Shown here piece by piece: positions 52,343 through 62,238 of a stretch of DNA of 64,000 nt; within the stretch, counting starts at the first letter, position 1; every line of letters starts with the position of its first letter. The translations under genes were made by a program, and so were the position numbers. The stretch is from Lachnospiraceae bacterium (GTDB taxonomy: Bacteria > Bacillota > Clostridia > Lachnospirales > Lachnospiraceae): NCBI GenBank assembly GCA_022647575.1, contig JALCKY010000006.1, positions 1-64,000 of the forward strand. The letters are read 5' to 3'. The notes beneath the pieces were generated by a model. That model did no database searches. It had not been told where the DNA came from and was given only the letters and a program-made list of their open reading frames with translations.

Positions 52343-55300
52343 ATGAAGAAACGGATATTATCAGTTCTTTTAACAGTCTGCATGGTTCTGACAATGATGC
52401 CGCTGACGGGCAGTACAGCGGAGGCATTAAATGCACAGTCTTTGAAGTTTGATAAGATACTGAATCCTTCGTTACCATCCACATACAATGCCGCCAGTAC
52501 TGAAGACCCCTATATGGAAGGCAAGGATAACGCATTCCTTCTCAGCGAGCAGGATGAAAGTCTTCTGTATCTTCAGTATAATGGTGATGAAAGAGGTACT
52601 GTTACACAGAACGTCGGTGATACATTCAAGATGGGTTCTGTAGATTCTGATAGCCGTAAATGTGATAATCAGCCCATGAAAATGAACACTGATAGTTATC
52701 AGGGAACCACTACTCTTGCTGAGGGTCCGCAGGGTATGTCGTATGTGAAAGCTGTGAGTTTCGATCCCACGGGGAGCGGGCGCAAAGATCATGTGGCTTA
52801 TGTCGGATTTGATGTAGACACAAATAAGATTGAAACCTGGGTGATGGATGCGAAAGGAGACTCGAAAAATAATGCCACCTATTCCACACCTGTCGCCCTG
52901 AGCGGTGAAATCAAAAATGCCTGGATTCATCTTAAACAGTACACCTATGGAGCTTATTTTTCTATTACGGCAGGTGATTATGATGGGGATCACAAAGACA
53001 GCTATGTCGTTTACTGTCCCGGCACAGACAACATCAATCCGCAGCTGTATGAGTTTACTCTTTCAAGCGGTAGTTATACACAGAGTGAGAATATCGATGT
53101 TGTTGCAAAAGGTCTTTATAATGAAGCAGGCATGAAAAACCAGGAACCTATTGCTTACAGCGGCGATAAAGAAAAATCCTATACTCAGATGATAACCATG
53201 TCCCTGACAACCGGAGATTTCGACGGAGACGGTCTCGATGAGCTGGGGACGGCTTCCGGCACGTATAGGCTTGACGGCGATGGAGATTCACATCCGCGCG
53301 GTCTTTGGGGTGATAAGGCAACTTATACCACGCAGGTCTGCGTGATGGATAAAACCAGCAGCGGTTTTTCCAGAACCGCAAATTTCGATATGGCAGATCA
53401 GACAGAGAAAACGGATGATAAGACTACCTATCAGATGCTGTATGCAGGTCAGATTGCTGCAGGTGATGTCGATGGGGATGGCAAGGATGAAATTGTGGCA
53501 GCAGGTGCTACGGGTACAGCGTCCGTTACCAGCACATTCAGCTGGAGTGATCTTTACGAACGCAAGAAAGACTACTATGCTACGGCGACTATTTCTTACA
53601 GCAACAGTGCATATGGCCGTACGGTTCTGGTAGAGACACCGACGAATGGCTTTACAAAAGCGCATTTTGATAATAATAAGGGCTCCTGGCCAGTGGCAGC
53701 CATAGCCTGTGTCTCTTTAAACGGAGCTTCTGCCGCGGACGATGTCTTTCTTTCCGGCACTTTATATACCGTCGAGGGAGGAAGCCTGAAGAGTGCCTTT
53801 GAGCCGGACTTTTTTGGAGGACAAGATGATCTTAGTGTCATAAGCGTTCAGGATCATTGGGTGGATTCTGTTGCGGTAGGCAATTTCGACGGGAACAGTG
53901 CAGGCAGGCAGCAGGTCCTGTTTAGCATCTGTGAAAAAGATACGGATAAAGAGAATTATTTGTACAAAGTCGGTATCATCGGAGGAAGCACTTATGGTGA
54001 CGTATATTCAGGTGGTAAAATAACTTCCTATGGTACAGTTACCAGTTATTATTACAGCAATCTGAATGATAATGCCAGCAAGATGTATGATGGCGGCCGC
54101 GGCAACGCATGGTGGGACAATAAGAAGCTTGTACTGAACTGTCTCCCAATCGCAGTGGATCGCGATAACGATGGCGTTATGGCAAAATACACCGGCAAGA
54201 GCTGCATCTATACGGATCCGTCTGTACTGGCAGTGCTTCAGGCTGCTCCGTATTTTGGTGAGTTAGGCGGATATTCCGATTTTAACGGTACAACGACCTA
54301 CAGTCTGACAACTGCTTATACGTATGGAAAGACCTCTTCAGACAATGTGTCCTTTGGTTTCGGTTTTGCCGGTGATCTGCAGGCTGGTCCGGTTGCACTC
54401 TCCCTGGAGGCCGGTTACACCCTGAATTGGACCAAGAGCTTTGAACATTCCCTGACGACCTCGTATTCGACAACATTCACAGCTGGTCCCTACGATCAAG
54501 TAATCCTGCAGCGGACGCCAGCTACGGTCTACCGATACAGCGTAAAAGATGCCAATGGAAACTATATTCCGGATTCCTATCAGTTCACGGTACCCCTTGA
54601 ACCTGTCTACACAAAACTTTCAGTTAACGAATACAACAATTTTGTGGATTATTACACGACATGGTATGAGACAAATATCACGAATAACAGTAATATCTCA
54701 TCAAGTCTTAAGGACAGCACAGTTCTTCTTAAAAAACTGGACAGTACCAATCCGGTTCTCCCGGACGACAATGAGGGAAATCCAAGTGCCTATCGCGACA
54801 GCTGGACGCCAAGGACCATCGGTACAAGTGCTATCAGTGATCAAGCAGAAAGTCTGAGTAAAGGACAGTACACACTTGATCACAGCGCCGGCTCCACGAC
54901 CAGTGACTGGTCAGTGGAATCGAGCTCTACAAAAAGCATTACCTTCAATCATGGTTTCCATTTCAGTCTGACTGTTCAGGGAGGAGTGCAGAACGTCTTT
55001 GCGGCTGGTGCCTATGCGAATCTGGATTACAGTCATGGTGCCGGTTCTTATAATACGACAACCAAAGCAGCCGAAGCTTCCGGTACTGTCGGTGATATTG
55101 ACAGTCCTGCGCTGGAAGCCAAGGGTATTCCGGACAGTGTATCCAGTATATACGGGTTTAGCTGGAGCTTTGGAAAATGGGAAGGCGATTTAGGCTGCAC
55201 ATGCTTGAAAAGTGGTGTCAGAGATGCAAATCGTAATCCTTACTTTGATGAGAATGTACCTTTCTTCGGCTATGCGGTGACAAATATATCTATGCCGCCT

Positions 55301-58300
55301 GCACCGGTAACAAGTCTTACAGCAGAGTTGTCTTCTGATAACTCTGCAAATCTCAGTTGGAATACTTCTGCCGTACTCAATCGACCTGTTACCAGCTATA
55401 ATGTATATTCAGTCAGTAATGGAAATTATACGCAGCTGAATAGTAATCCCTTAACAGAAACAAGTTATATTGCAGATGGTCTTGACAGCAGCAGTACGGA
55501 TTACTCTTTTGTTGTTACTGCTGTTTCCAATGATGGGGAAAGTATTTGGTCAAATGTGGCGACTGTAACGACACCGCGTCAGTACTATACCCTTACGATG
55601 ACTGGTCAGGTTTCTGTTTCGGCAGGGTATGAAGGCATGTCCGTGCAAAGCGGCGGTAAGTGCCCTGAGGACAGTATCGTTTACATCAGTGCAAAGGCAT
55701 TGGATGGTTATGCACTGACCGGATATACGATTGGAAATGGAACACCGTTCAGTTTTGAACCCTGTGAGAGCCGATCCTTCAATTTCCGTTTCCCGTCCAC
55801 AGATACTACTGTTACTTTTTCCACTCAACAGGTGAACAGCAGCATTACTTTTAAACCGGATGATCCGGCAAACGGCAACGTCACAGCTACGGTAGGCGGT
55901 TCTCAGATTGACAGCAATGGTGGCACTGTCACGGATATTGTTACCATTCAGGCAACACCAAACGCCGGAAAGATCCTGGTTGGCTGGGAAATTACAGAAA
56001 CGGACAGCAGCGGCGTTTCAACTACCATAACGATTGCTGATGATGGTACCGGGATTCTAAAACTGAATCCGGTAAAAAGCGGTTATTCCATCACGGCTGA
56101 CTTTGAAGATGCCGGCAGTACTGCCGCTCAAAAGACGATTACGATAAACACCCCGAAGTTCGGAAATATTGAGGTCACTGACAGTACAGGCAGTGCTCTC
56201 ACGCCGAATTCATCCAATCAGATTAAAGTTGTCCTGAACAGCAGCCTTACCTTCAAGGCTGTTCCGGCAGAATTCTATACCTTTAAAGGATGGACTGGCG
56301 GCAGCTTCAGTGGAACGGAAAATCCGCATATGGTCACTGTCACACAGGATATGACAGTAGGTGCTGACTTCAGTGCCCCGGTTATGTATAAGGTCACATA
56401 TGCAGCAGATCCGACTGACAGCGGAATCATCAGTGCTCTGTGTGGTACAGCATCAGTAGCATCGGAGGATGCGGTTGCAAAAGGAAGTTTACTGAAGTTC
56501 ACTGCGGCACCAAAAACTTCATATGCATTTGAAGGCTGGACAGTAGACGGAAGTGCTGATTCATCCGCAGCCGACAACTTATCTCTGACAATTACGAAAA
56601 ATACCATTGTCACAGCACAATTTGTCACGACACATACAATTACTGCTTCTGCGGGTACGGGAGGAAACATTACGCCGGATGGTGCCTCAATAATAAAAGA
56701 CGGTGGAGAAATCACCTATCATATTGAAGCAAACAAGGGATACGAAATCGGTGATGTCTTAGTAGATGGTGTGTCAGTGGGCAAAAAATCCGGTTACGAT
56801 TTCTCAGGTGTGAAGGCGGATCATACGATTTCAGCAGTATTTACAGTTGTTGCGACTCCTCCGGTTACACCGCCTTCACCCCCGGTCACGCCTCCGGGTA
56901 CACCGACTTTTTATACAGTTCCTGCAAATTCGGATAGCGGCAGCACGAATGTCGATACGACGATTTCCGGGACGACAGCAACGATTGCTGCCACTGCCGA
57001 ACAGAAAGCGGCTGTTGCTTCAGAAGATAAGACGACCGGTACCGTGAATATTGACCTTACCGGTGCAAAAGTCGATGCAGCGGTCATTCCGTCTGATTTT
57101 GTCGAAGCGGTTCAAAATGCAAAAGACTCGAAAGGAATATCGGTTGCCATGCCGACCGGAACATTGTCCATGGACAAAACAGCTCTGGATTCAATCGGTA
57201 AGGGAAGCGAAATTCAGATAGATGTCAGGACAAAAGAAAAATCAGAACTGAATTCTGAACAGCAGGGTAAGATTACAGAAGCAATTGAGTCGGGCATTGT
57301 GGCAAATGAATCCAGCATGATCATTGTAGATGCCAATATTTCTGTCAATGGGGCGGAAACGCATACATTCAACGGCGGCAGTATTATCATCAGTATACCG
57401 TATACACTGAAGGAAGGCGAAGATCCGGAAAAAATTACGGTATGGTATCTTGCGGACGACGGAACCTTAACAGCGATGCATGGAAATTATGATGCAGCGA
57501 CAAAGATGGTATCCTTTACGACCACCCATCTTTCGGTCTATGCGGCAGGCAGCATTTCAGAAGAACGTCTTTCCGGACAGACCCGGTATGATACGATGTC
57601 TGAAATTGTCAAGAAAGCATTCCCGAATGGATCGGATACAGCAGTCCTTGCATCGGGTGAGAATTTCCCGGATGCTCTGACAGCATCATCACTGGCCGGT
57701 GCTCTTTCCTGCCCGATTCTTCTGACGAATCCAAACAGCCTGTCATCTCAGGCATCTGCACTTCTGATGACATTGGGAACAAAGCAGGTTTACATTGTCG
57801 GAGGGACAAGTGCTGTAACAGGAAATGTGAAGGAAGATCTTATCAGAACGGGCATTGATGAAAATTCCATTGAACAGATCGGCGGTGATGATCGTGTTCA
57901 GACAGCAGAGAAGATTGAGGATAAGGTATTGACGCTGACATCAGCTGACACCTGTATCATTGCATCCGGAGCGAACTATCCTGACGCGCTTTCGATATCT
58001 GCTTATGCCTATAAAAACAAAATACCGGTTCTTCTGACAGGGAGCGGAAACAGACTGACAGACTCTACACTGACGCTTGCAAAGAAATTTGCCAAAGCGA
58101 TTATTGTCGGCGGTCCGAATGCTGTAAGCACAGATGTGGAAACGCAGCTGGAAGGAGTCAGTTCGGTAAGGTACGGCGGAAGTGATCGCTATGATACTTC
58201 AAGACAGATTATCAATCAGCTCTTCAGCGGACGCATTTCCGTTCTTGCAGCGGCGACCGGAAACGGTTTCCCGGATGCACTTGCCGGTGCTTCTGTTGCC

Positions 58301-58462
58301 GGAATGGCAGGAGGTGCAGTCTTGCTTGTGGATGGGACAGCTGCTTCACTTACTGATGATGAAAAAGCGGTCTTTAGCAAGGCAAATATTACTTATGTAC
58401 TCGGAGGACCTTCTGCTGTTGCCGATAAACTGGAAGGATCCGTTATCGATGCCATGAAGTAG
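52343..58462 (+). CDS. Giant modular CWB2 surface protein (FG-GAP, FnIII, repeats)
   Basis: A secreted protein of 2039 residues. A signal peptide (MKKRILSVLLTVCMV...) comes first. Residues about 80-560 hold FG-GAP/VCBS units with calcium-type loops (DYDGDHKDS, DFDGDGLDELG, DVDGDGKDEIV). Residues about 645-950 are Ser/Thr/Gly-rich with alternating hydrophobic residues and no family I recognise. A fibronectin III domain (about 985-1078) and several FKGWTGG-type repeats (about 1082-1503) follow. Next are a Pro-rich linker (TPPVTPPSPPVTPP), a beta-rich domain (1524-1735), and three cell wall binding 2 repeats (1738-2039) that should anchor it. The ATG at 52343 has AGGAGGG upstream; an in-frame upstream start lacks this. 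Function unknown, probably adhesion. Confidence 0.85.
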   Translation: MKKRILSVLLTVCMVLTMMPLTGSTAEALNAQSLKFDKILNPSLPSTYNAASTEDPYMEGKDNAFLLSEQDESLLYLQYNGDERGTVTQNVGDTFKMGSVDSDSRKCDNQPMKMNTDSYQGTTTLAEGPQGMSYVKAVSFDPTGSGRKDHVAYVGFDVDTNKIETWVMDAKGDSKNNATYSTPVALSGEIKNAWIHLKQYTYGAYFSITAGDYDGDHKDSYVVYCPGTDNINPQLYEFTLSSGSYTQSENIDVVAKGLYNEAGMKNQEPIAYSGDKEKSYTQMITMSLTTGDFDGDGLDELGTASGTYRLDGDGDSHPRGLWGDKATYTTQVCVMDKTSSGFSRTANFDMADQTEKTDDKTTYQMLYAGQIAAGDVDGDGKDEIVAAGATGTASVTSTFSWSDLYERKKDYYATATISYSNSAYGRTVLVETPTNGFTKAHFDNNKGSWPVAAIACVSLNGASAADDVFLSGTLYTVEGGSLKSAFEPDFFGGQDDLSVISVQDHWVDSVAVGNFDGNSAGRQQVLFSICEKDTDKENYLYKVGIIGGSTYGDVYSGGKITSYGTVTSYYYSNLNDNASKMYDGGRGNAWWDNKKLVLNCLPIAVDRDNDGVMAKYTGKSCIYTDPSVLAVLQAAPYFGELGGYSDFNGTTTYSLTTAYTYGKTSSDNVSFGFGFAGDLQAGPVALSLEAGYTLNWTKSFEHSLTTSYSTTFTAGPYDQVILQRTPATVYRYSVKDANGNYIPDSYQFTVPLEPVYTKLSVNEYNNFVDYYTTWYETNITNNSNISSSLKDSTVLLKKLDSTNPVLPDDNEGNPSAYRDSWTPRTIGTSAISDQAESLSKGQYTLDHSAGSTTSDWSVESSSTKSITFNHGFHFSLTVQGGVQNVFAAGAYANLDYSHGAGSYNTTTKAAEASGTVGDIDSPALEAKGIPDSVSSIYGFSWSFGKWEGDLGCTCLKSGVRDANRNPYFDENVPFFGYAVTNISMPPAPVTSLTAELSSDNSANLSWNTSAVLNRPVTSYNVYSVSNGNYTQLNSNPLTETSYIADGLDSSSTDYSFVVTAVSNDGESIWSNVATVTTPRQYYTLTMTGQVSVSAGYEGMSVQSGGKCPEDSIVYISAKALDGYALTGYTIGNGTPFSFEPCESRSFNFRFPSTDTTVTFSTQQVNSSITFKPDDPANGNVTATVGGSQIDSNGGTVTDIVTIQATPNAGKILVGWEITETDSSGVSTTITIADDGTGILKLNPVKSGYSITADFEDAGSTAAQKTITINTPKFGNIEVTDSTGSALTPNSSNQIKVVLNSSLTFKAVPAEFYTFKGWTGGSFSGTENPHMVTVTQDMTVGADFSAPVMYKVTYAADPTDSGIISALCGTASVASEDAVAKGSLLKFTAAPKTSYAFEGWTVDGSADSSAADNLSLTITKNTIVTAQFVTTHTITASAGTGGNITPDGASIIKDGGEITYHIEANKGYEIGDVLVDGVSVGKKSGYDFSGVKADHTISAVFTVVATPPVTPPSPPVTPPGTPTFYTVPANSDSGSTNVDTTISGTTATIAATAEQKAAVASEDKTTGTVNIDLTGAKVDAAVIPSDFVEAVQNAKDSKGISVAMPTGTLSMDKTALDSIGKGSEIQIDVRTKEKSELNSEQQGKITEAIESGIVANESSMIIVDANISVNGAETHTFNGGSIIISIPYTLKEGEDPEKITVWYLADDGTLTAMHGNYDAATKMVSFTTTHLSVYAAGSISEERLSGQTRYDTMSEIVKKAFPNGSDTAVLASGENFPDALTASSLAGALSCPILLTNPNSLSSQASALLMTLGTKQVYIVGGTSAVTGNVKEDLIRTGIDENSIEQIGGDDRVQTAEKIEDKVLTLTSADTCIIASGANYPDALSISAYAYKNKIPVLLTGSGNRLTDSTLTLAKKFAKAIIVGGPNAVSTDVETQLEGVSSVRYGGSDRYDTSRQIINQLFSGRISVLAAATGNGFPDALAGASVAGMAGGAVLLVDGTAASLTDDEKAVFSKANITYVLGGPSAVADKLEGSVIDAMK

Positions 58463-58540
58463 TCTTTTCGGTATACAGTGTATCGTATTGAAAATCCAGG
58501 AATAAGTAAATCCTGGAAATGAAGAAAGTACAGAAATAAA

Positions 58541-58580
58541 AAAATCCGGAAGAATCCTCAGTGGATTTCTTCCGGATTTT
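58541..58580. terminator. Bidirectional terminator
   Basis: AAAATCCGGAAGAA (58541-58554) pairs with TTCTTCCGGATTTT (58567-58580) over 14 bp, with further pairing in the loop. It separates the surface protein gene from the minus-strand DUF1846 gene. Confidence 0.88.
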
Positions 58581-58583
58581 GAT

Positions 58584-60062
58584 TCAGTGGAAAATCTTCT
58601 TGTTTTCGTAGACCGGTTCGCAGGTCATCTGGATCCCGAGCTTTTTCAGCATCCGCACATCGACCGGCGCGAGCATGACGGAAGAGTGGGACTGGCAGCC
58701 GGCGAGCTTCGGGAGCTGCGCCATGGCGTTGCGCGCATCCTGGGAAGTCGCGGCGGACAGCGAAAGGGCAATCAGCACTTCGTCCGAATGCAGCCTCGGA
58801 TTCTTGGAACCGAGATATTCCGTTTTCAGTTTCTGCAGAGGAGCGATCGCATCCGGGGAAATGATGTGCACCGGATGGTCGATACCGGCCAGCAGCTTCA
58901 GTGCGTTCAGGATCATAGCGGAGGTTGCGCCGAGAAGGTCGGTTGTCTTTCCGGAGACCATTGTCCCGTCCTGAAGTTCGATGGCCGCTGCCGGAGCACC
59001 GGTATCTTCCGCACGCTTCAGGGCGACGGAAACGACCCTGCGGTCCGACGTCGTCACATGGGCCTGTTTCATGATCAGTTCGATCTTGTTGGCTTCTTCT
59101 TCCTTGCGGGAACCGTCGGCCAGCCCGTCGATGGCGGTATAGTAGCGGCGGATGATTTCCTGTCTGGAAGCTTCCCGGCAGGCTTCGTCGTTGATGATGC
59201 AGTTGCCGGCCATATTGACGCCCATGTCGGTCGGGGACTTGTACGGGCTTTCCCCATAAATGTTTTCAAAGATTGCCTGAAGGACCGGGAAGATTTCGAC
59301 ATCGCGGTTGTAGTTGACCGTCGTGACGCCGTAGGCTTCCAGGTGGAACGGGTCGATCATGTTGACATCTTCCAGATCGGCGGTCGCTGCTTCATAAGCC
59401 AGGTTGACCGGATGCTTCAGCGGAAGATTCCAGATCGGAAATGTTTCAAATTTTGCATAGCCGGCATTGATTCCTCTCTTGTGCTCGTGATAGAGCTGGG
59501 AAAGGCAGGTGGCCATTTTACCCGAACCCGGGCCCGGCGCCGTCACGATGACCAGCGGGTGCGAGGTTTCGATATAGTCATTTTTCCCGTAGCCTTCGTC
59601 GCTGACGATGAGCGGGATGTTGTTGGGGTAGCCGTCGATGACGTAGTGCAGATAGACGTGGACGCCGTATTTCTCAAGATGGTTCTTGAAAAGGACGGCG
59701 GCATCCTGTCCGGTGAACTGTGTGATGACGACGGAGCCGACGAAGAGGCCGCGGTTCCGGAATTCATTCATCAGACGCAGGACGTCCGTATCGTAGGTGA
59801 TCCCGAGATCGCCGCGGATTTTGTTCTTGACGATATCCTTTGCGGAAATGACGATGACGATTTCCGCCTGATCCTGAAGCTGCATCAGCATGCGCAGCTT
59901 GGAATCCGGTTCGAAGCCGGGAAGTACGCGGGAAGCATGGTAGTCGTCGAAAAGCTTCCCTCCGAACTCCAGATACAGCTTGCCGCCGAACTGACTGATT
60001 CTTTCCCGAATGTGTTCCGACTGAGTTTTCAGGTACTTTTCATTGCTGAAACCGATCTCCAT
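58584..60062 (-). CDS. DUF1846 (UPF0371) protein
   Basis: A 492-residue soluble protein of the DUF1846/UPF0371 family, widespread in Bacillota, with no settled function. Recognisable parts are GFSNEKYLKTQSEHIRERI at the start, EFGGKLFDDYHASRVLPGF and TAPGPGSGKMATCLSQLYH, which contains a P-loop-like GPGSGK. The length is normal for the family. A strong SD (GGGAGGCGAA) precedes the ATG at 60062. It is transcribed alone, divergent from ftsH. Confidence 0.88.
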   Translation of the reverse strand: MEIGFSNEKYLKTQSEHIRERISQFGGKLYLEFGGKLFDDYHASRVLPGFEPDSKLRMLMQLQDQAEIVIVISAKDIVKNKIRGDLGITYDTDVLRLMNEFRNRGLFVGSVVITQFTGQDAAVLFKNHLEKYGVHVYLHYVIDGYPNNIPLIVSDEGYGKNDYIETSHPLVIVTAPGPGSGKMATCLSQLYHEHKRGINAGYAKFETFPIWNLPLKHPVNLAYEAATADLEDVNMIDPFHLEAYGVTTVNYNRDVEIFPVLQAIFENIYGESPYKSPTDMGVNMAGNCIINDEACREASRQEIIRRYYTAIDGLADGSRKEEEANKIELIMKQAHVTTSDRRVVSVALKRAEDTGAPAAAIELQDGTMVSGKTTDLLGATSAMILNALKLLAGIDHPVHIISPDAIAPLQKLKTEYLGSKNPRLHSDEVLIALSLSAATSQDARNAMAQLPKLAGCQSHSSVMLAPVDVRMLKKLGIQMTCEPVYENKKIFH

Positions 60063-60109
60063 TGTTCGCCTCCCTCAAGTGTGTTTATTATACAAAAAAT
60101 CGGCTGTGC

Positions 60110-60139
60110 TTGCAATATCGGGCTTGAATACTATATAAT
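60110..60139 (+). promoter_or_regulatory. ftsH promoter
   Basis: TTGCAA (60110-60115) and TATAAT (60134-60139) are 18 bases apart, 26 bases before the ftsH start. No CIRCE or CtsR-type heat-shock operator was seen. Confidence 0.75.
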
Positions 60140-60165
60140 GATATCAATTTTCAAGGAGGAACTAA

Positions 60166-62178
60166 ATGGCTGACAACAACGACAAGAACACGCCGTCCGG
60201 CGGCGGAAACCATAACAGGCAGAGCCTTCTCATCCTGCTAGTCGGCATTCTTTTGAGTTTAATCTGCATGAGCCTTTTTTCGGGGATGCTGGGCAATTCT
60301 TCATCCCGGGAAATTACATACGATAAATTCATTTCGATGCTGAATAATGATGAAGTGAAATCCGTGGAAATCGATTCGACGACGGTCTACATTACGCCGA
60401 AGTCACAGGTCGATTCCTACGGTACGATTACGTATTACACGACGATGACGGAAGACGATACGGCACTGACCGAACGTCTGGATAAAGCGGGCGTGGAATT
60501 CTCCAGAAAACCGACGTCGCCGGCATCGGAAATCATCACGACGCTTTTAAGCTTCCTGATTCCGTTCGTCCTTCTGATGGTTTTCTTCAGCGTCGTCATG
60601 AACCGGATGAACAAGGGCGGCGGCATGATGGGCGTCGGCAAGAGCAAGGCAAAAACTTACGTGCAGAAAGACACCGGCATTACGTTCCGCGATGTGGCAG
60701 GCGAAGACGAGGCAAAGGAAAGCCTGCAGGAGGTTGTCGACTTCCTGCATAATCCCGGCAAGTATACGGCCATCGGCGCAAAGCTTCCGAAGGGCGCCCT
60801 TCTGGTCGGCCCTCCGGGAACAGGCAAGACGCTTCTTGCAAAGGCAGTAGCCGGAGAAGCGCATGTTCCGTTCTTCTCTCTGTCCGGTTCTGAATTTGTC
60901 GAGATGTTCGTCGGCGTCGGCGCAAGCCGTGTCCGCGACTTATTTGATGAAGCAAAGAAGAATGCCCCCTGCATCATTTTCATCGATGAAATCGATGCAA
61001 TCGGCAAGAAGCGTGACAGCGGACAGTACGGCGGAAATGATGAACGCGAGCAGACGCTGAATCAGCTGCTGGCGGAAATGGACGGATTCGAGGCTTCAAA
61101 GGGTCTTCTGATCCTTGCGGCGACCAACCGTCCGGAAGTCCTTGATCCGGCGCTTCTGCGTCCGGGACGTTTTGACCGGAGAATCATCGTTGACCGTCCG
61201 GACCTGAAGGGGCGTGTTGCCATCCTCAAGGTTCACAGCAAGGATGTCGCCATGGATGAGACGGTCGATCTGGAAGCGGTGGCCCTGGCAACTTCGGGAG
61301 CCGTCGGTTCGGATCTTGCCAACATGATCAATGAGGCAGCCATCCTCGCCGTGAAGAACGGACGCCATGCGGTTTCCCAGAAGGATCTTCTGGATGCCGT
61401 TGAAGTGGTCCTGGTCGGCAAGGAAAAGAAGGACCGCATTTTAAGTCAGGAAGAACGCCGGATCGTTTCCTACCATGAAGTGGGACATGCGCTTCTGACA
61501 GCGCTCCAGAAAAATGCAGAGCCGGTGCAGAAGATTACGATTATTCCGCGCACGATGGGAGCCCTGGGCTACGTCATGCAGGTGCCGGAAGAAGAGAAAT
61601 ACCTGAATACGAAGAAAGAACTGGAAGCAAGGCTTGTGACGACGCTCGGCGGACGTGCTGCTGAGGAAATCGTTTTTGATACGGTTACGACCGGAGCGGC
61701 CAATGATATCGAGCAGGCGACGAAGATCGCCCGTGCGATGATCACGCAGTACGGCATGTCGCCGAAGTTCGGACTGATGGGCCTGGCCTCCCAGGAGAAC
61801 CAGTATCTTGACGGCCGCATGGTGATGAACTGCGGCGATGAGACGGCAACGGAAGTCGACCACGAGGTCATGCTGATGCTGAAGAATGCATACGATGAAG
61901 CACTGAACCTGCTTCGCGGACACCGGAAGACGATGGATGAAATCGCTGCGTTCCTGATTCAGAAGGAGACCATTACCGGCGAAGAATTCATGCAGATCTA
62001 CCGCAGGGTCGAAAACATTCCGGAACCGGATAAAACGCAGAAGACGGAAGAGCACCGCATCAGCGGCGGAGAAGTGATCGACGGGGCCGTGCAGCATACG
62101 GCCGGGAACGAAGCACAGCCTTCGGGAGAGGATCCGCAGAAGGAACTGGACATCCGGGATCAGATCAAACCTGTATAG
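60166..62178 (+). CDS. ftsH: ATP-dependent zinc metalloprotease FtsH
   Basis: A 670-residue membrane-anchored AAA+ protease that degrades damaged membrane proteins and regulators. Two membrane helices (about residues 19-41 and 124-146) flank an extracytoplasmic domain. The AAA part has Walker A ([11 protein letters not shown]), Walker B ([12 protein letters not shown]) and the second region of homology ([21 protein letters not shown]). The zinc site is YHEVGHALL (HExxH; most family members have HEAGH). The C-terminal tail of about 50 residues is charged and likely flexible. SD AAGGAGGAA. Confidence 0.95.
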   Translation: MADNNDKNTPSGGGNHNRQSLLILLVGILLSLICMSLFSGMLGNSSSREITYDKFISMLNNDEVKSVEIDSTTVYITPKSQVDSYGTITYYTTMTEDDTALTERLDKAGVEFSRKPTSPASEIITTLLSFLIPFVLLMVFFSVVMNRMNKGGGMMGVGKSKAKTYVQKDTGITFRDVAGEDEAKESLQEVVDFLHNPGKYTAIGAKLPKGALLVGPPGTGKTLLAKAVAGEAHVPFFSLSGSEFVEMFVGVGASRVRDLFDEAKKNAPCIIFIDEIDAIGKKRDSGQYGGNDEREQTLNQLLAEMDGFEASKGLLILAATNRPEVLDPALLRPGRFDRRIIVDRPDLKGRVAILKVHSKDVAMDETVDLEAVALATSGAVGSDLANMINEAAILAVKNGRHAVSQKDLLDAVEVVLVGKEKKDRILSQEERRIVSYHEVGHALLTALQKNAEPVQKITIIPRTMGALGYVMQVPEEEKYLNTKKELEARLVTTLGGRAAEEIVFDTVTTGAANDIEQATKIARAMITQYGMSPKFGLMGLASQENQYLDGRMVMNCGDETATEVDHEVMLMLKNAYDEALNLLRGHRKTMDEIAAFLIQKETITGEEFMQIYRRVENIPEPDKTQKTEEHRISGGEVIDGAVQHTAGNEAQPSGEDPQKELDIRDQIKPV

Positions 62179-62194
62179 GAAAATGAAAACAGAA

Positions 62195-62217
62195 CCGCCG
62201 GGCCGAATGCCCGGCGG
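62195..62217 (+). terminator. Hairpin after ftsH
   Basis: CCGCCGGGC and GCCCGGCGG form a perfect 9-bp stem around CGAAT. Only three T follow, and uvrC starts 22 bases later, so partial read-through is likely. Confidence 0.6.
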
Positions 62218-62238
62218 ATTTGATGCAGCGGAACCAAC

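Noticed and set aside
58587..60173. A 528-codon plus-strand frame opposite the DUF1846 gene
   Set aside because: It is a shadow of the DUF1846 coding pattern, without SD or domain, and overlaps the ftsH start region.
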